Positions 1 to 4,960 of a stretch of DNA of 5,718 nt are shown here, one piece after another. Location: contig JAICLV010000150.1 in NCBI GenBank assembly GCA_025925185.1, positions 1 to 5,718 on the forward strand. The letters are read 5' to 3'. Both the position numbers and the translations under genes were made by a program. Every line of letters starts with the position of its first letter. Position 1 is the first letter of the stretch. The DNA is from Acidothermaceae bacterium. GTDB taxonomy: Bacteria; Actinomycetota; Actinomycetes; Acidothermales; Acidothermaceae. Below the pieces are notes generated by a model. It was not told the DNA's origin and searched no databases. It saw nothing but the letters and a program-made list of their open reading frames with translations.

Positions 1-894
1 CTCGGCGCGGGCGAAGACGTACTCCTGCGGACCGGTCGACTCGAGGCAGAGCGTTGCGAGGAGCGCCCCGACCTGCACCGATCGCTCCCAGCCGAGTCCC
101 CACGAGCGGGCCGACAGCAGACCGCCGCGGAAGGCGTCGCCGACGCCGGTCGGGTCGGCGATCGCGCGCGGCGGCACGACGTCCACCTTCAGCTCGGGCT
201 CGCCCGCGACGGCGACGGTGACCCCGTCCGCGCCGTGCGTGGTGACCCGCACCCGGACGCGCTCCGCGACGTCGGCCTGCGTCCAGCCGGTCTTGTGCTC
301 GACCATGGCCGACTCGTAGGCGTTGGTGATCAGGATGTCCGCGCCGTCGACCAGCGCCCGCACCTGGTCGCCGTCGAGCGAGGACAGCTGCTGCGACGGG
401 TCGGCGACGAAGGCGATGCCCCGTGCTCGGCACTCCTCGGTGTGCCGCATCATCGCGCCCGGGTCGTTCGGGCTGACCACGACCAGGTCGAGCGGGCCCA
501 AGGCGGCGAGCTCGATCTCGGCCGCCTCCGACATCGCGCCCGGGTAGAACGACGCGATCTGGTTGAGGTCGGCGTCAGTCGTGCAGACGAAGCGGGCGGT
601 GTGCCGCAGGTCCGACACGCGCACGCCGGCGACGTCGACGCCGTGGCGTTCGAGCCAGGCCCGGTAGTCGCCGAAGTCCGGCCCCACCGCACCGACGAGC
701 AGCGGGCGCTGGCCCAGCACGCCCATCCCGAAGGCGATGTTGGCGGCGACACCGCCCCGGCGTACCTCGAGGTCAGTGACCAGGAACGAGACGGAGAGGT
801 GGGCGAGCTGGTCCGGCAGCAGCTGCTCGGCGAAGCGGCCGGGAAAGGTCATCAGGTGGTCGGTCGCGATGGACCCGGTAACGGCGATGCGCAC
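1..894 (-). CDS. adoK: Adenosine kinase, PfkB family (3' end cut by window edge)
   Basis: Predicted cytosolic purine-salvage kinase that transfers the ATP gamma-phosphate to adenosine to give AMP. It belongs to the PfkB/ribokinase superfamily. The 298 residues present start IAVTGSIATDHLM and closely resemble what I recall of mycobacterial adenosine kinase (Rv2202c, about 324 residues), so roughly 25 C-terminal residues lie beyond base 1. The first PfkB signature is RRGGVAANIAFGMGVLG (residues 45-61). The second is DPTGVGDAFRGG (247-258), which forms the anion hole, with Asp253 as expected catalytic base. The YPGAMSEA and ADPSQQL segments also match the mycobacterial enzyme. The GTG at 894 is chosen because it aligns with the homologue's N-terminus; I see no strong Shine-Dalgarno sequence. 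The gene is divergent from the small gene at 957. Family members were long annotated as generic carbohydrate kinases, so the substrate rests on homology to the mycobacterial protein. Confidence 0.93.
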   Translation of the reverse strand, partial: MRIAVTGSIATDHLMTFPGRFAEQLLPDQLAHLSVSFLVTDLEVRRGGVAANIAFGMGVLGQRPLLVGAVGPDFGDYRAWLERHGVDVAGVRVSDLRHTARFVCTTDADLNQIASFYPGAMSEAAEIELAALGPLDLVVVSPNDPGAMMRHTEECRARGIAFVADPSQQLSSLDGDQVRALVDGADILITNAYESAMVEHKTGWTQADVAERVRVRVTTHGADGVTVAVAGEPELKVDVVPPRAIADPTGVGDAFRGGLLSARSWGLGWERSVQVGALLATLCLESTGPQEYVFARAE

Positions 895-973
895 GGCGGG
901 CCACGCTAGCGAAACGACGGAAAGACGGGGCCGGCGAACCTACTCCCGGGTAAGCCTTGGCTACCCGCGAGTA
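895..973. promoter_or_regulatory. Divergent promoter region with paired dyads and hairpin potential
   Basis: This gap separates adoK from the small plus-strand gene. Two related 12-bp imperfect palindromes lie 21 bp apart centre to centre: TACTCCCGGGTA at 941-952 and TACCCGCGAGTA at 962-973. They are also mutual inverted repeats, so the whole stretch can fold with arms 941-956 and 959-973. That gives 14 pairs, one C-C mismatch at 946/968, a bulged A at 953 and a two-base tip. A minus-strand TAGGTT (942-937) fits the actinobacterial -10 pattern TANNNT and would place the adoK promoter within the dyads; no good -35 element is visible. An operator for a dimeric repressor bound on one helical face is the more natural reading than a terminator, because no T-run follows on either strand. 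Promoter and operator roles are inferred. Confidence 0.45.
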
Positions 974-1175
974 CATCCCTAGCGTCGCTGTCGTGATCGA
1001 GACCGACGGCCTGCAGGAGCTCATCGACGCCGCGCGCCAGGTGCCCGTCGTGCCTGTCCCGAAGCCCGAGCCGCGTGTCGTGATCGACCTGACGCTGCCG
1101 ACTCCGCGTCGCGAGATCCACATTCCGGACGCGCTCGTCACGCAGCTCGAGGACTACGAGCTGTACGTCGGCTAG
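957..1175 (+). CDS. Small hypothetical protein, 72 residues or fewer
   Basis: I do not recognise this protein. It reads as genuine coding sequence: about 64 of 72 sense codons end in G or C, and the composition is acidic and sensible. The N-terminal third is predicted helical (TDGLQELIDAARQ, residues 16-28). A proline-rich linker (VPVVPVPKPEP) follows, then VVIDLTLPTPRREIHIPDAL and an acidic end (QLEDYELYVG). There are no cysteines, no membrane segment and no signal peptide. The start is uncertain. TTG at 957 gives 72 residues but sits at the tip of the potential hairpin 941-973. GTG at 993 gives 60 residues and keeps the helical start; neither has a clear ribosome-binding site. It is divergent from adoK and converges on the zinc-ribbon gene with only 5 bp between stops. 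Longer readings on the opposite strand have arginine-rich, low-complexity compositions and are less credible. Confidence 0.62.
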   Translation: MATREYIPSVAVVIETDGLQELIDAARQVPVVPVPKPEPRVVIDLTLPTPRREIHIPDALVTQLEDYELYVG

Positions 1176-1180
1176 CCCTG

Positions 1181-1381
1181 CTAGGCCGGCAGATCGAGCG
1201 CCCCGACCGGTTGCCGGCGCACCTCGGCGCAGCGGCCCGAGCCGTGACAGCGCGCGCAACGCGTCGGCTTCGCGTCAAGCACCGCCAGCGAGCCGGTTCC
1301 GAGGCACACCCAGCAGTTGCCCGTGCCCAGGCAGCCCGGGCACGTCGGCGCATGCCAGACGGCCACGGTTATCTGGGTCAC
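1181..1381 (-). CDS. Small DnaJ-type zinc-ribbon-like protein (66 residues)
   Basis: Short cytosolic protein built almost entirely of CxxCxGxG-type repeats like those in the cysteine-rich domain of DnaJ. They are CPGCLGTG (Cys14, Cys17), CWVCLGTG (Cys23, Cys26) and CARCHGSG (Cys42, Cys45), with an extra Cys51 in GRC. Seven cysteines in pairs imply binding of one or two zinc ions. There is no J-domain or substrate-binding domain, so it is not a DnaJ chaperone. Free-standing proteins of this kind are usually annotated only as hypothetical. The start is GTG at 1381, giving MTQITVAVWHAPTC; an ATG one base upstream is out of frame and meets a stop at once. A GGAC about 13 bases upstream is only a weak ribosome-binding site. 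The gene lies 105 bp downstream of the Fe-S carrier gene on the same strand, and that gap contains inverted repeats. Partner and function are unknown; a link to metal or redox handling is only inference. Confidence 0.75.
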   Translation of the reverse strand: MTQITVAVWHAPTCPGCLGTGNCWVCLGTGSLAVLDAKPTRCARCHGSGRCAEVRRQPVGALDLPA

Positions 1382-1401
1382 ATAGTGATTGTCCGGAATC
1401 T

Positions 1402-1449
1402 GGCCCGAAGTCCCAATCGCCCACTAGGACGATTTCGGACTAAGCCGAA
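1402..1449. promoter_or_regulatory. Intergenic dyads upstream of the zinc-ribbon gene
   Basis: The 105-bp gap 1382-1486 holds two overlapping inverted repeats. One is a perfect TTCGG-N6-CCGAA at 1434-1449. The other has arms AGTCC(C)AATCG (1409-1419) and CGATT(TC)GGACT (1430-1441) around a 10-base centre. Read on the minus strand, TTGGGACTTCGGGCC (1416-1402) also resembles one half of the known DosR/DevR box (GGGACTTTNGTCCC type), but the second half is poor. Both lie 20-70 bases upstream of the zinc-ribbon start, where an operator would be expected. Apart from the stop-codon stem at 1478-1490, I see nothing else in the gap. Confidence 0.35.
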
Positions 1450-1477
1450 CGAATGATGCCCGGCTGATCAAAACGTG

Positions 1478-1490
1478 CTGACTAGGTCAG
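1478..1490 (-). terminator. Weak hairpin at the Fe-S carrier stop codon
   Basis: CTGAC-TAG-GTCAG is a perfect 5-bp stem with a three-base loop, spanning the TGA stop (1489-1487) of the Fe-S carrier gene. On the minus strand it is followed after CACG by TTTT, which loosely resembles an intrinsic terminator. The stem is short and the T-run is displaced by four bases, so any termination would be weak and partial. Confidence 0.25.
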
Positions 1491-1846
1491 TGGAATGAGT
1501 CTCCGCACGCGCAGGACCCCGTCGCGTTGGGGTTGTCGATCGTGAAGCCCTGCTTCTCGATCGTGTCGACGAAGTCGATCACCGCGCCGCCGAGGTAGGG
1601 GGCGCTCATGCGGTCGACGACGACCTTGACGCCGCTGAAGTCAACGAGCGTGTCGCCGTCGAGCGAGCGCTCGTCGAAGAACAGCTGGTAGCGCAGACCG
1701 GAGCAGCCACCGGGCTGCACGGCGATCCGCAGCGCCAGATCGTCGCGGCCCTCCTGGTCGAGCAGGTGCTTGACCTTCGAAGCCGCGCCGTCGGTGAGGA
1801 TGACGCCGGTCGCGGTCTCGCCTGTGGTCGTGTCCTGGACGGTCAT
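1487..1846 (-). CDS. erpA: A-type iron-sulfur cluster carrier, ErpA/HesB/IscA family
   Basis: A cytosolic A-type carrier that receives Fe-S clusters from the SUF scaffold and passes them to apo-enzymes. The 119 residues show the whole HesB fold. The three cluster-binding cysteines are present: Cys48 in QPGGCSGLRY, and Cys112 and Cys114 in the C-terminal SCACGDSF. The stretch from LLDQEGRDDLALRIAVQP onward, and VDTIEKQGFTIDNPNATG near the end, match my recollection of mycobacterial Rv2204c (118 residues) almost word for word. The ATG at 1846 is chosen because it gives MTVQ as in that homologue and has GGAG (1860-1857) ten bases upstream. An upstream in-frame start near 1888 would add 14 unconserved residues. 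The gene follows the glycerate kinase by 75 bp on the same strand. NadA, encoded nearby, is a plausible client because it needs a [4Fe-4S] cluster. The symbol erpA is used in the family sense. Confidence 0.93.
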   Translation of the reverse strand: MTVQDTTTGETATGVILTDGAASKVKHLLDQEGRDDLALRIAVQPGGCSGLRYQLFFDERSLDGDTLVDFSGVKVVVDRMSAPYLGGAVIDFVDTIEKQGFTIDNPNATGSCACGDSFH

Positions 1847-1913
1847 TGAAGGGTCACTCCAGTGATAGACGGTGTTCATCGGTCGCAACCAGGCCGCGGC
1901 CCGGTCTGTTCCA

Positions 1914-1927
1914 GGGTAGGCCTACCC
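1914..1927. promoter_or_regulatory. Perfect 14-bp palindrome at the end of the glycerate kinase gene
   Basis: GGGTAGGCCTACCC is a perfect palindrome that includes the TAG stop (1924-1922) of the glycerate kinase gene and lies about 67 bases upstream of the Fe-S carrier ATG. No T-run follows on either strand, so it is not a canonical intrinsic terminator, and without a loop it would form only a poor RNA hairpin. It could be an operator for the Fe-S carrier gene. It shares GGGTA/TACCC half-sites with the dyads at 941-973. Confidence 0.35.
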
Positions 1928-2962
1928 GGCCCCGCCGCTCCACATCCGCGCCACATTGGCGGCGGTTCGGCGCACTCCGGCGGCTCCCGCCGCAAGGGCC
2001 GCGTCGAGGCTGCCAAGGGTCTCCGCGACCGAGTGGACCTCCTCGATGCCGGCCGCGGCGGCGTCGCGGCGGCCCACCTCGGCCTGCCCGGCGAGCACGA
2101 TGCAGGGCACGCCGTGCGCCTGGGCCAGGCGCGCGACGCCGGTCGGCACCTTGCCGCGCAACGACTGGGCGTCGAACGACCCTTCGCCGGTAACGACGAG
2201 ATCGGCCGTCGCGATGCGGGCCTCCAGCTGCACCGCCTCGGCGATCACGCCGAAGCCGGACGCGCGGGTCGCGCCGAGTGCCAACAGTGCGAACCCGAGG
2301 CCGCCGGCGGCACCCGCACCCGGCTCGTCCCGCAGCCCGGGCCTGCCGACCGCCGTCTCGATCTCGTTCGCCCACCGGCGCAAGGCGTCGTCGAGGTCCA
2401 GCACCATCGCGCGGTCGGCACCTTTCTGCGGCCCGTAGACCGCGCTCGCGCCGTTGGGCCCAAGCAGTGGGTTGTCGACGTCGGTCGCCGCGACGATCGC
2501 TGCATCGGGCGCAACGCCGCCGAGCGCATCCCACGCTCCCCTGCCGCCGTCGTTGGTGCCGGACCCGCCGAGCCCGACCACGACGGTTTCGACGGGTGCG
2601 CTGCCCACGGCCAGCAGCAGCTGGCCGACACCGCGCGTCGTCGCATTCCTGAGGTCGCGCTCGTCCGGTCGCATCAGGTGCAGGCCGCAGGCCTGTGCCG
2701 ACTCGACGTACGCCGTCTGCCCGTTGACGAGGAACCGCGCGCGCACCGGGCGGCCAAGCGGATCGCTCACGTCGACCTCGACGAGTCGGCCGCCGATCGA
2801 GGCGTGCAGCACGTCAACGAACCCGGGTCCTCCGTCGGACAACGGCACCGAGTCGAGGTCATCGGCGCCCGCAACCTCGCGCCAACCGTCGACGATCGCG
2901 GTGGCGGCCTCAACCGCGGTCAGCGTGCCGCCGAACGAATCCGGCGCCACGACAACCCGCAT
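1922..2962 (-). CDS. glxK: Glycerate kinase, GlxK family (divergent actinobacterial branch)
   Basis: Predicted ATP-dependent kinase of D-glycerate, feeding photorespiratory-type or serine/glyoxylate carbon into glycolysis; cytosolic. The 346 residues span the whole Gly_kinase family: APDSFGGTLTAVEA (6-19), LSDGGPGF (41-48), GLGGSGTNDGG (130-140), DVDNPLLGPNGASAVYGPQK (161-180), PGAGAAGGLG (214-223) and TGEGSFDAQSLRGKVPTGVA (258-277). The ATG at 2962 is chosen because GGGAGG (2977-2972) lies nine bases upstream; the ATG at 2971 touches that site and cannot use it. Compared with E. coli GlxK (APDSYK, ADGGEGT), the lysine of the first motif is Gly11 and the second reads SDGGPGF. As I recall, the mycobacterial homologue Rv2205c has the same changes. 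Substrate identity is therefore less certain than the fold. It is divergent from nadA and 75 bp upstream of the Fe-S carrier gene, possibly co-transcribed with it. Confidence 0.88.
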   Translation of the reverse strand: MRVVVAPDSFGGTLTAVEAATAIVDGWREVAGADDLDSVPLSDGGPGFVDVLHASIGGRLVEVDVSDPLGRPVRARFLVNGQTAYVESAQACGLHLMRPDERDLRNATTRGVGQLLLAVGSAPVETVVVGLGGSGTNDGGRGAWDALGGVAPDAAIVAATDVDNPLLGPNGASAVYGPQKGADRAMVLDLDDALRRWANEIETAVGRPGLRDEPGAGAAGGLGFALLALGATRASGFGVIAEAVQLEARIATADLVVTGEGSFDAQSLRGKVPTGVARLAQAHGVPCIVLAGQAEVGRRDAAAAGIEEVHSVAETLGSLDAALAAGAAGVRRTAANVARMWSGGAG

Positions 2963-3037
2963 GACAGGCATCCTCCCGTGGGGTTCAGTAACCTTTGATG
3001 CCGGAAGCAGCCCGGCCTGCCGTTTGTTGGGATTGAC
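2963..3037. promoter_or_regulatory. Divergent glxK-nadA intergenic region
   Basis: These 75 bp must hold the start signals for both divergent genes. For nadA, TAACCT (2989-2994) fits the actinobacterial -10 pattern TANNNT, and GGGA (3029-3032) is the ribosome-binding site. For glxK, GGGAGG (2977-2972) is the ribosome-binding site. A near-palindrome GCAGCCCGGCCTGC (3007-3020; 12 of 14 positions symmetric) lies between the possible -10 and the nadA start, where a repressor of NAD synthesis could bind. No -35 element is convincing. All regulatory roles here are inferred. Confidence 0.35.
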
Positions 3038-4210
3038 GTGACGACTCCACTCGATGTCGAGCCGACGCCGCTCGCGCTCCTGTTGCTGGGCCGCCAGAGC
3101 GACCCTGCGTCGGAGCGCGGCACCATATGTCCCGGCGACCTGCCGGCGCCGTCGGATCCGACGCTCGTCGCGCGCGCTCGCGCCGCCAAGGCCGCGCTGG
3201 GCGAGTCGGTGTTCGTGCTCGGGCATCACTACCAACGTGACGAGGTCATCCAGTTCGCCGATGTCACCGGCGACTCGTTCAAGCTCGCACGCGAGGCCGC
3301 CGCTCGCCCGCAGGCGTCGTACGTCGTCTTCTGCGGCGTGCACTTCATGGCCGAATCGGCCGACATTCTGACCAGCGACGAGCAGCAGGTCGTGCTGCCG
3401 GATCTCGGCGCCGGTTGCTCGATGGCCGACATGGCGAGCGCTGAGCAAGTCGCCGAGGCGTGGGACGTGCTCACCGACGCGGGCGTCGCGGACCTAACGG
3501 TGCCGGTGAGCTACATGAACTCGAGCGCTGCGATCAAGGCATTCACGGGGCGGCACGGTGGCACGATTTGCACGTCGTCCAACGCCGAGGTCGCAGTGCG
3601 TTGGGCCTTGTCGCGCGGCGAGAAGGTGCTCTTCCTGCCGGACCAGCATCTGGGCCGCAACACTGCGGTGTCAAAGCTTGGGTTATCGCTCGACGACTGT
3701 GTCGTCTACGACCCGCGTAAACCCGATGGCGGTTTGACCGCGCAGCAGCTGCGCGACGCGACGATGGTTCTTTGGAAGGGCCATTGTTCGGTGCACGGGC
3801 GGTTCAGCCGCGAGTGTGTCGACGACGTGCGCGCAGGCATTCCCGGCGTCAACGTGCTGGTGCATCCAGAGTGCAAGCATGATGTCGTCACGGCCGCCGA
3901 CCTGGTCGGCTCGACGGAGTTCATCATCCGCACGATCGAGGCGGCGCCAACTGGATCGGCGTGGGCGATCGGCACCGAGCTCAACCTCGTCTCGCGGCTT
4001 GCGAAGGCGCACCCGGACAAGACGATCGTCTTCCTCGACAAGACGGTGTGCTTCTGCTCGACGATGAACCGCATCGACCTGCCGCACCTGGTCTGGGCGC
4101 TGGAGTCACTCGTCGACGGTCAGGTGGTCAACCGCATCACCGTCGACCCGCAGACCGCGCACGACGCGAAGCTCGCGCTGGACCAGATGCTCGCACTCCC
4201 CGGCGCTTAA
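3038..4210 (+). CDS. nadA: Quinolinate synthase NadA, [4Fe-4S] enzyme
   Basis: Cytosolic enzyme of de novo NAD synthesis that condenses iminoaspartate with dihydroxyacetone phosphate to quinolinate. The 390 residues carry the full NadA fold: LGHHYQRDEVIQFADVTGDS (61-80), VVFCGVHFMAESADIL (96-111), LPDLGAGCSMADM (120-132), GGTICTSSNA (174-183), LPDQHLGRNTA (200-210), WKGHCSVHGRF (246-256), HPECKHDVV (276-284) and TVCFCSTMNRIDLPHL (336-351). The three expected cluster ligands are Cys99, Cys178 and one of the CFC pair, Cys338 or Cys340. It resembles the longer Streptomyces-type NadA, with its N-terminal DVEPTPLALLLLGR segment, rather than the roughly 350-residue mycobacterial form. The start is GTG at 3038, with GGGA five bases upstream. 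nadB and nadC, often neighbours elsewhere, are not in the window. Codon 216 is a TTA, unusual in such GC-rich coding. It ends in a large inverted repeat facing dedA. Confidence 0.97.
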   Translation: MTTPLDVEPTPLALLLLGRQSDPASERGTICPGDLPAPSDPTLVARARAAKAALGESVFVLGHHYQRDEVIQFADVTGDSFKLAREAAARPQASYVVFCGVHFMAESADILTSDEQQVVLPDLGAGCSMADMASAEQVAEAWDVLTDAGVADLTVPVSYMNSSAAIKAFTGRHGGTICTSSNAEVAVRWALSRGEKVLFLPDQHLGRNTAVSKLGLSLDDCVVYDPRKPDGGLTAQQLRDATMVLWKGHCSVHGRFSRECVDDVRAGIPGVNVLVHPECKHDVVTAADLVGSTEFIIRTIEAAPTGSAWAIGTELNLVSRLAKAHPDKTIVFLDKTVCFCSTMNRIDLPHLVWALESLVDGQVVNRITVDPQTAHDAKLALDQMLALPGA

Positions 4211-4290
4211 CCCCACGACTTCGGTATCGCACCGACCACGACACGCGGCAAATCGGGCGCGATTTTGGTCGGTGCGATACCGAAGTGGGG
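4211..4290. repeat. 80-bp near-perfect inverted repeat between convergent nadA and dedA
   Basis: The outer arms 4218-4238 and 4266-4286 are perfect complements over 21 bp. CCCC (4211-4214) and GGGG (4287-4290) extend the stem to 25 pairs, with three unpaired bases (4215-4217) on the left. The 27-base centre contains a second perfect hairpin, AAATCG-GGCG-CGATTT (4250-4265), stacked directly against the right arm. It begins one base after the nadA stop and ends six bases before the dedA stop, so it occupies the whole convergent gap. A transcript from either side would fold strongly, so it could act as a bidirectional transcription barrier. No U-run follows on either strand, so it is not a textbook terminator. 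Its length and branched centre also suit a dispersed palindromic repeat or miniature mobile element. Confidence 0.85.
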
Positions 4291-4296
4291 TGAGGA

Positions 4297-4947
4297 TCAG
4301 GCGGCGGCGTTGCGCTTTTGCTTGCGGCGCTGATAGAGGTGCCTTGCGATCAGCAGCACGATGACGACGCCGATGGCTATCGCGACGTAGCCGAAGTACT
4401 GGACCACGGTCTCGACGTGGTTGCCGGCGACGTAGCCAAGCGTGGTCCACACGCCGACCCATAGCGCGGCGCCGAGCGCGTTGAAGAGCACGAAACGCAG
4501 CCAGTGCATGTCGGCGATGCCGGCGATGATGCCGTTGAGCTGTCGCAGCCCTTCGATGAAGCGCGCGATCGTGACGACCTTGCCGCCGTGCCGGGAGAAG
4601 AATGCCTCGGCGCGGTCGAGTCGGGACCCGGTGAGTAAGACGTATTTGCCGAACCGCTCGACGAGCTCGCGTCCGCCGAAGCGGCCGATCGCGTAGCCGA
4701 CGTTGTCGCCGAGCACTGCTGCGCAGAACGCGATGATCGCGACGAGGTAGACGTTGAGGTGCCCGGTGCCGGCGTACAAAGCGGCGGCGATCAGCATCGT
4801 CTCGCCCGGAAGTGGCACACCGAAGTCCTCGAAGAAGATGAACGCGGCGACGCCGAGATAGCCCCAGTGCGCGAGCGTTCCTTCGAGGTGGTTGAACGGG
4901 CTCGGCAGCGGCTTCGTCGCAGCCGCCACCAGCAGACGCAGGATCAA
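4297..4947 (-). CDS. DedA-family integral membrane protein (VTT/SNARE-associated domain)
   Basis: Multi-pass inner-membrane protein of 216 residues. DedA proteins are linked to membrane homeostasis, and some members (UptA) recycle undecaprenyl phosphate across the membrane. Family motifs seen in order are FFEDFGVPLPGET (38-50, with acidic Glu40 and Asp41), GDNVGYAIGRFGG (80-92), FFSRHGG (116-122), then ARFIEGLRQLNGIIAG (128-143), and FNALGAALW (155-163). Hydrophobic stretches lie at about 29-40, 51-80, 150-174 and 186-201, followed by a basic cytoplasmic tail (RRKQKR). The proline usual in the ARFxP motif is Glu132 here. The start is uncertain: TTG at 4947 is the first candidate, 13 bp after the pspAB stop, and GTG at 4929 is also possible; neither has a clear ribosome-binding site, which suggests translational coupling. 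It is last in the htpX-pspAB-dedA run. The exact substrate cannot be read from sequence. Confidence 0.9.
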   Translation of the reverse strand: MILRLLVAAATKPLPSPFNHLEGTLAHWGYLGVAAFIFFEDFGVPLPGETMLIAAALYAGTGHLNVYLVAIIAFCAAVLGDNVGYAIGRFGGRELVERFGKYVLLTGSRLDRAEAFFSRHGGKVVTIARFIEGLRQLNGIIAGIADMHWLRFVLFNALGAALWVGVWTTLGYVAGNHVETVVQYFGYVAIAIGVVIVLLIARHLYQRRKQKRNAAA

Positions 4948-4960
4948 AGCGCGTCAGATG

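Noticed and set aside
235..909. 224-codon open frame on the plus strand opposite adoK
   Set aside because: It is a shadow of adoK: its composition is rich in Arg, Gly and Val typical of the antisense of GC-rich genes, while the minus strand has clear PfkB motifs.
906..1259. 117-codon open frame on the minus strand
   Set aside because: It overlaps parts of two better-supported small genes, is arginine-rich, and shows no motif; the plus-strand frame at 957-1175 has better third-position bias.
1402..1416. A full DosR/DevR box
   Set aside because: Only the left half matches well; the right half deviates at several key positions, so I list it only as a resemblance.
1847..1888. Upstream extension of the Fe-S carrier by 14 residues
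   Set aside because: Homologues begin at MTVQ, and the GGAG site is correctly placed only for the ATG at 1846.
1863..1888. A promoter with TTGCGA and TATCAC just before the Fe-S carrier gene
   Set aside because: The spacing is only 15 bp and transcription would start at or inside the ribosome-binding site, leaving almost no leader.
1914..1927. Intrinsic terminator after the glycerate kinase
   Set aside because: The palindrome has no spare loop bases and no following T-run on the minus strand.
1862..2998. 378-codon open frame on the plus strand opposite the glycerate kinase
   Set aside because: The minus strand carries every glycerate kinase motif in order; this frame is open only because of GC-rich antisense codon bias.
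2963..3448. Long N-terminal extension of the glycerate kinase on the minus strand
   Set aside because: It would run antisense through nadA, and the ribosome-binding site GGGAGG and homologue length support the ATG at 2962.
3961..4462. Open frames on both strands crossing the nadA-dedA gap that share RYRTD and RCDTEV peptides
   Set aside because: The shared peptides are simply the two arms of the inverted repeat translated on opposite strands; the frames also overlap nadA and dedA.
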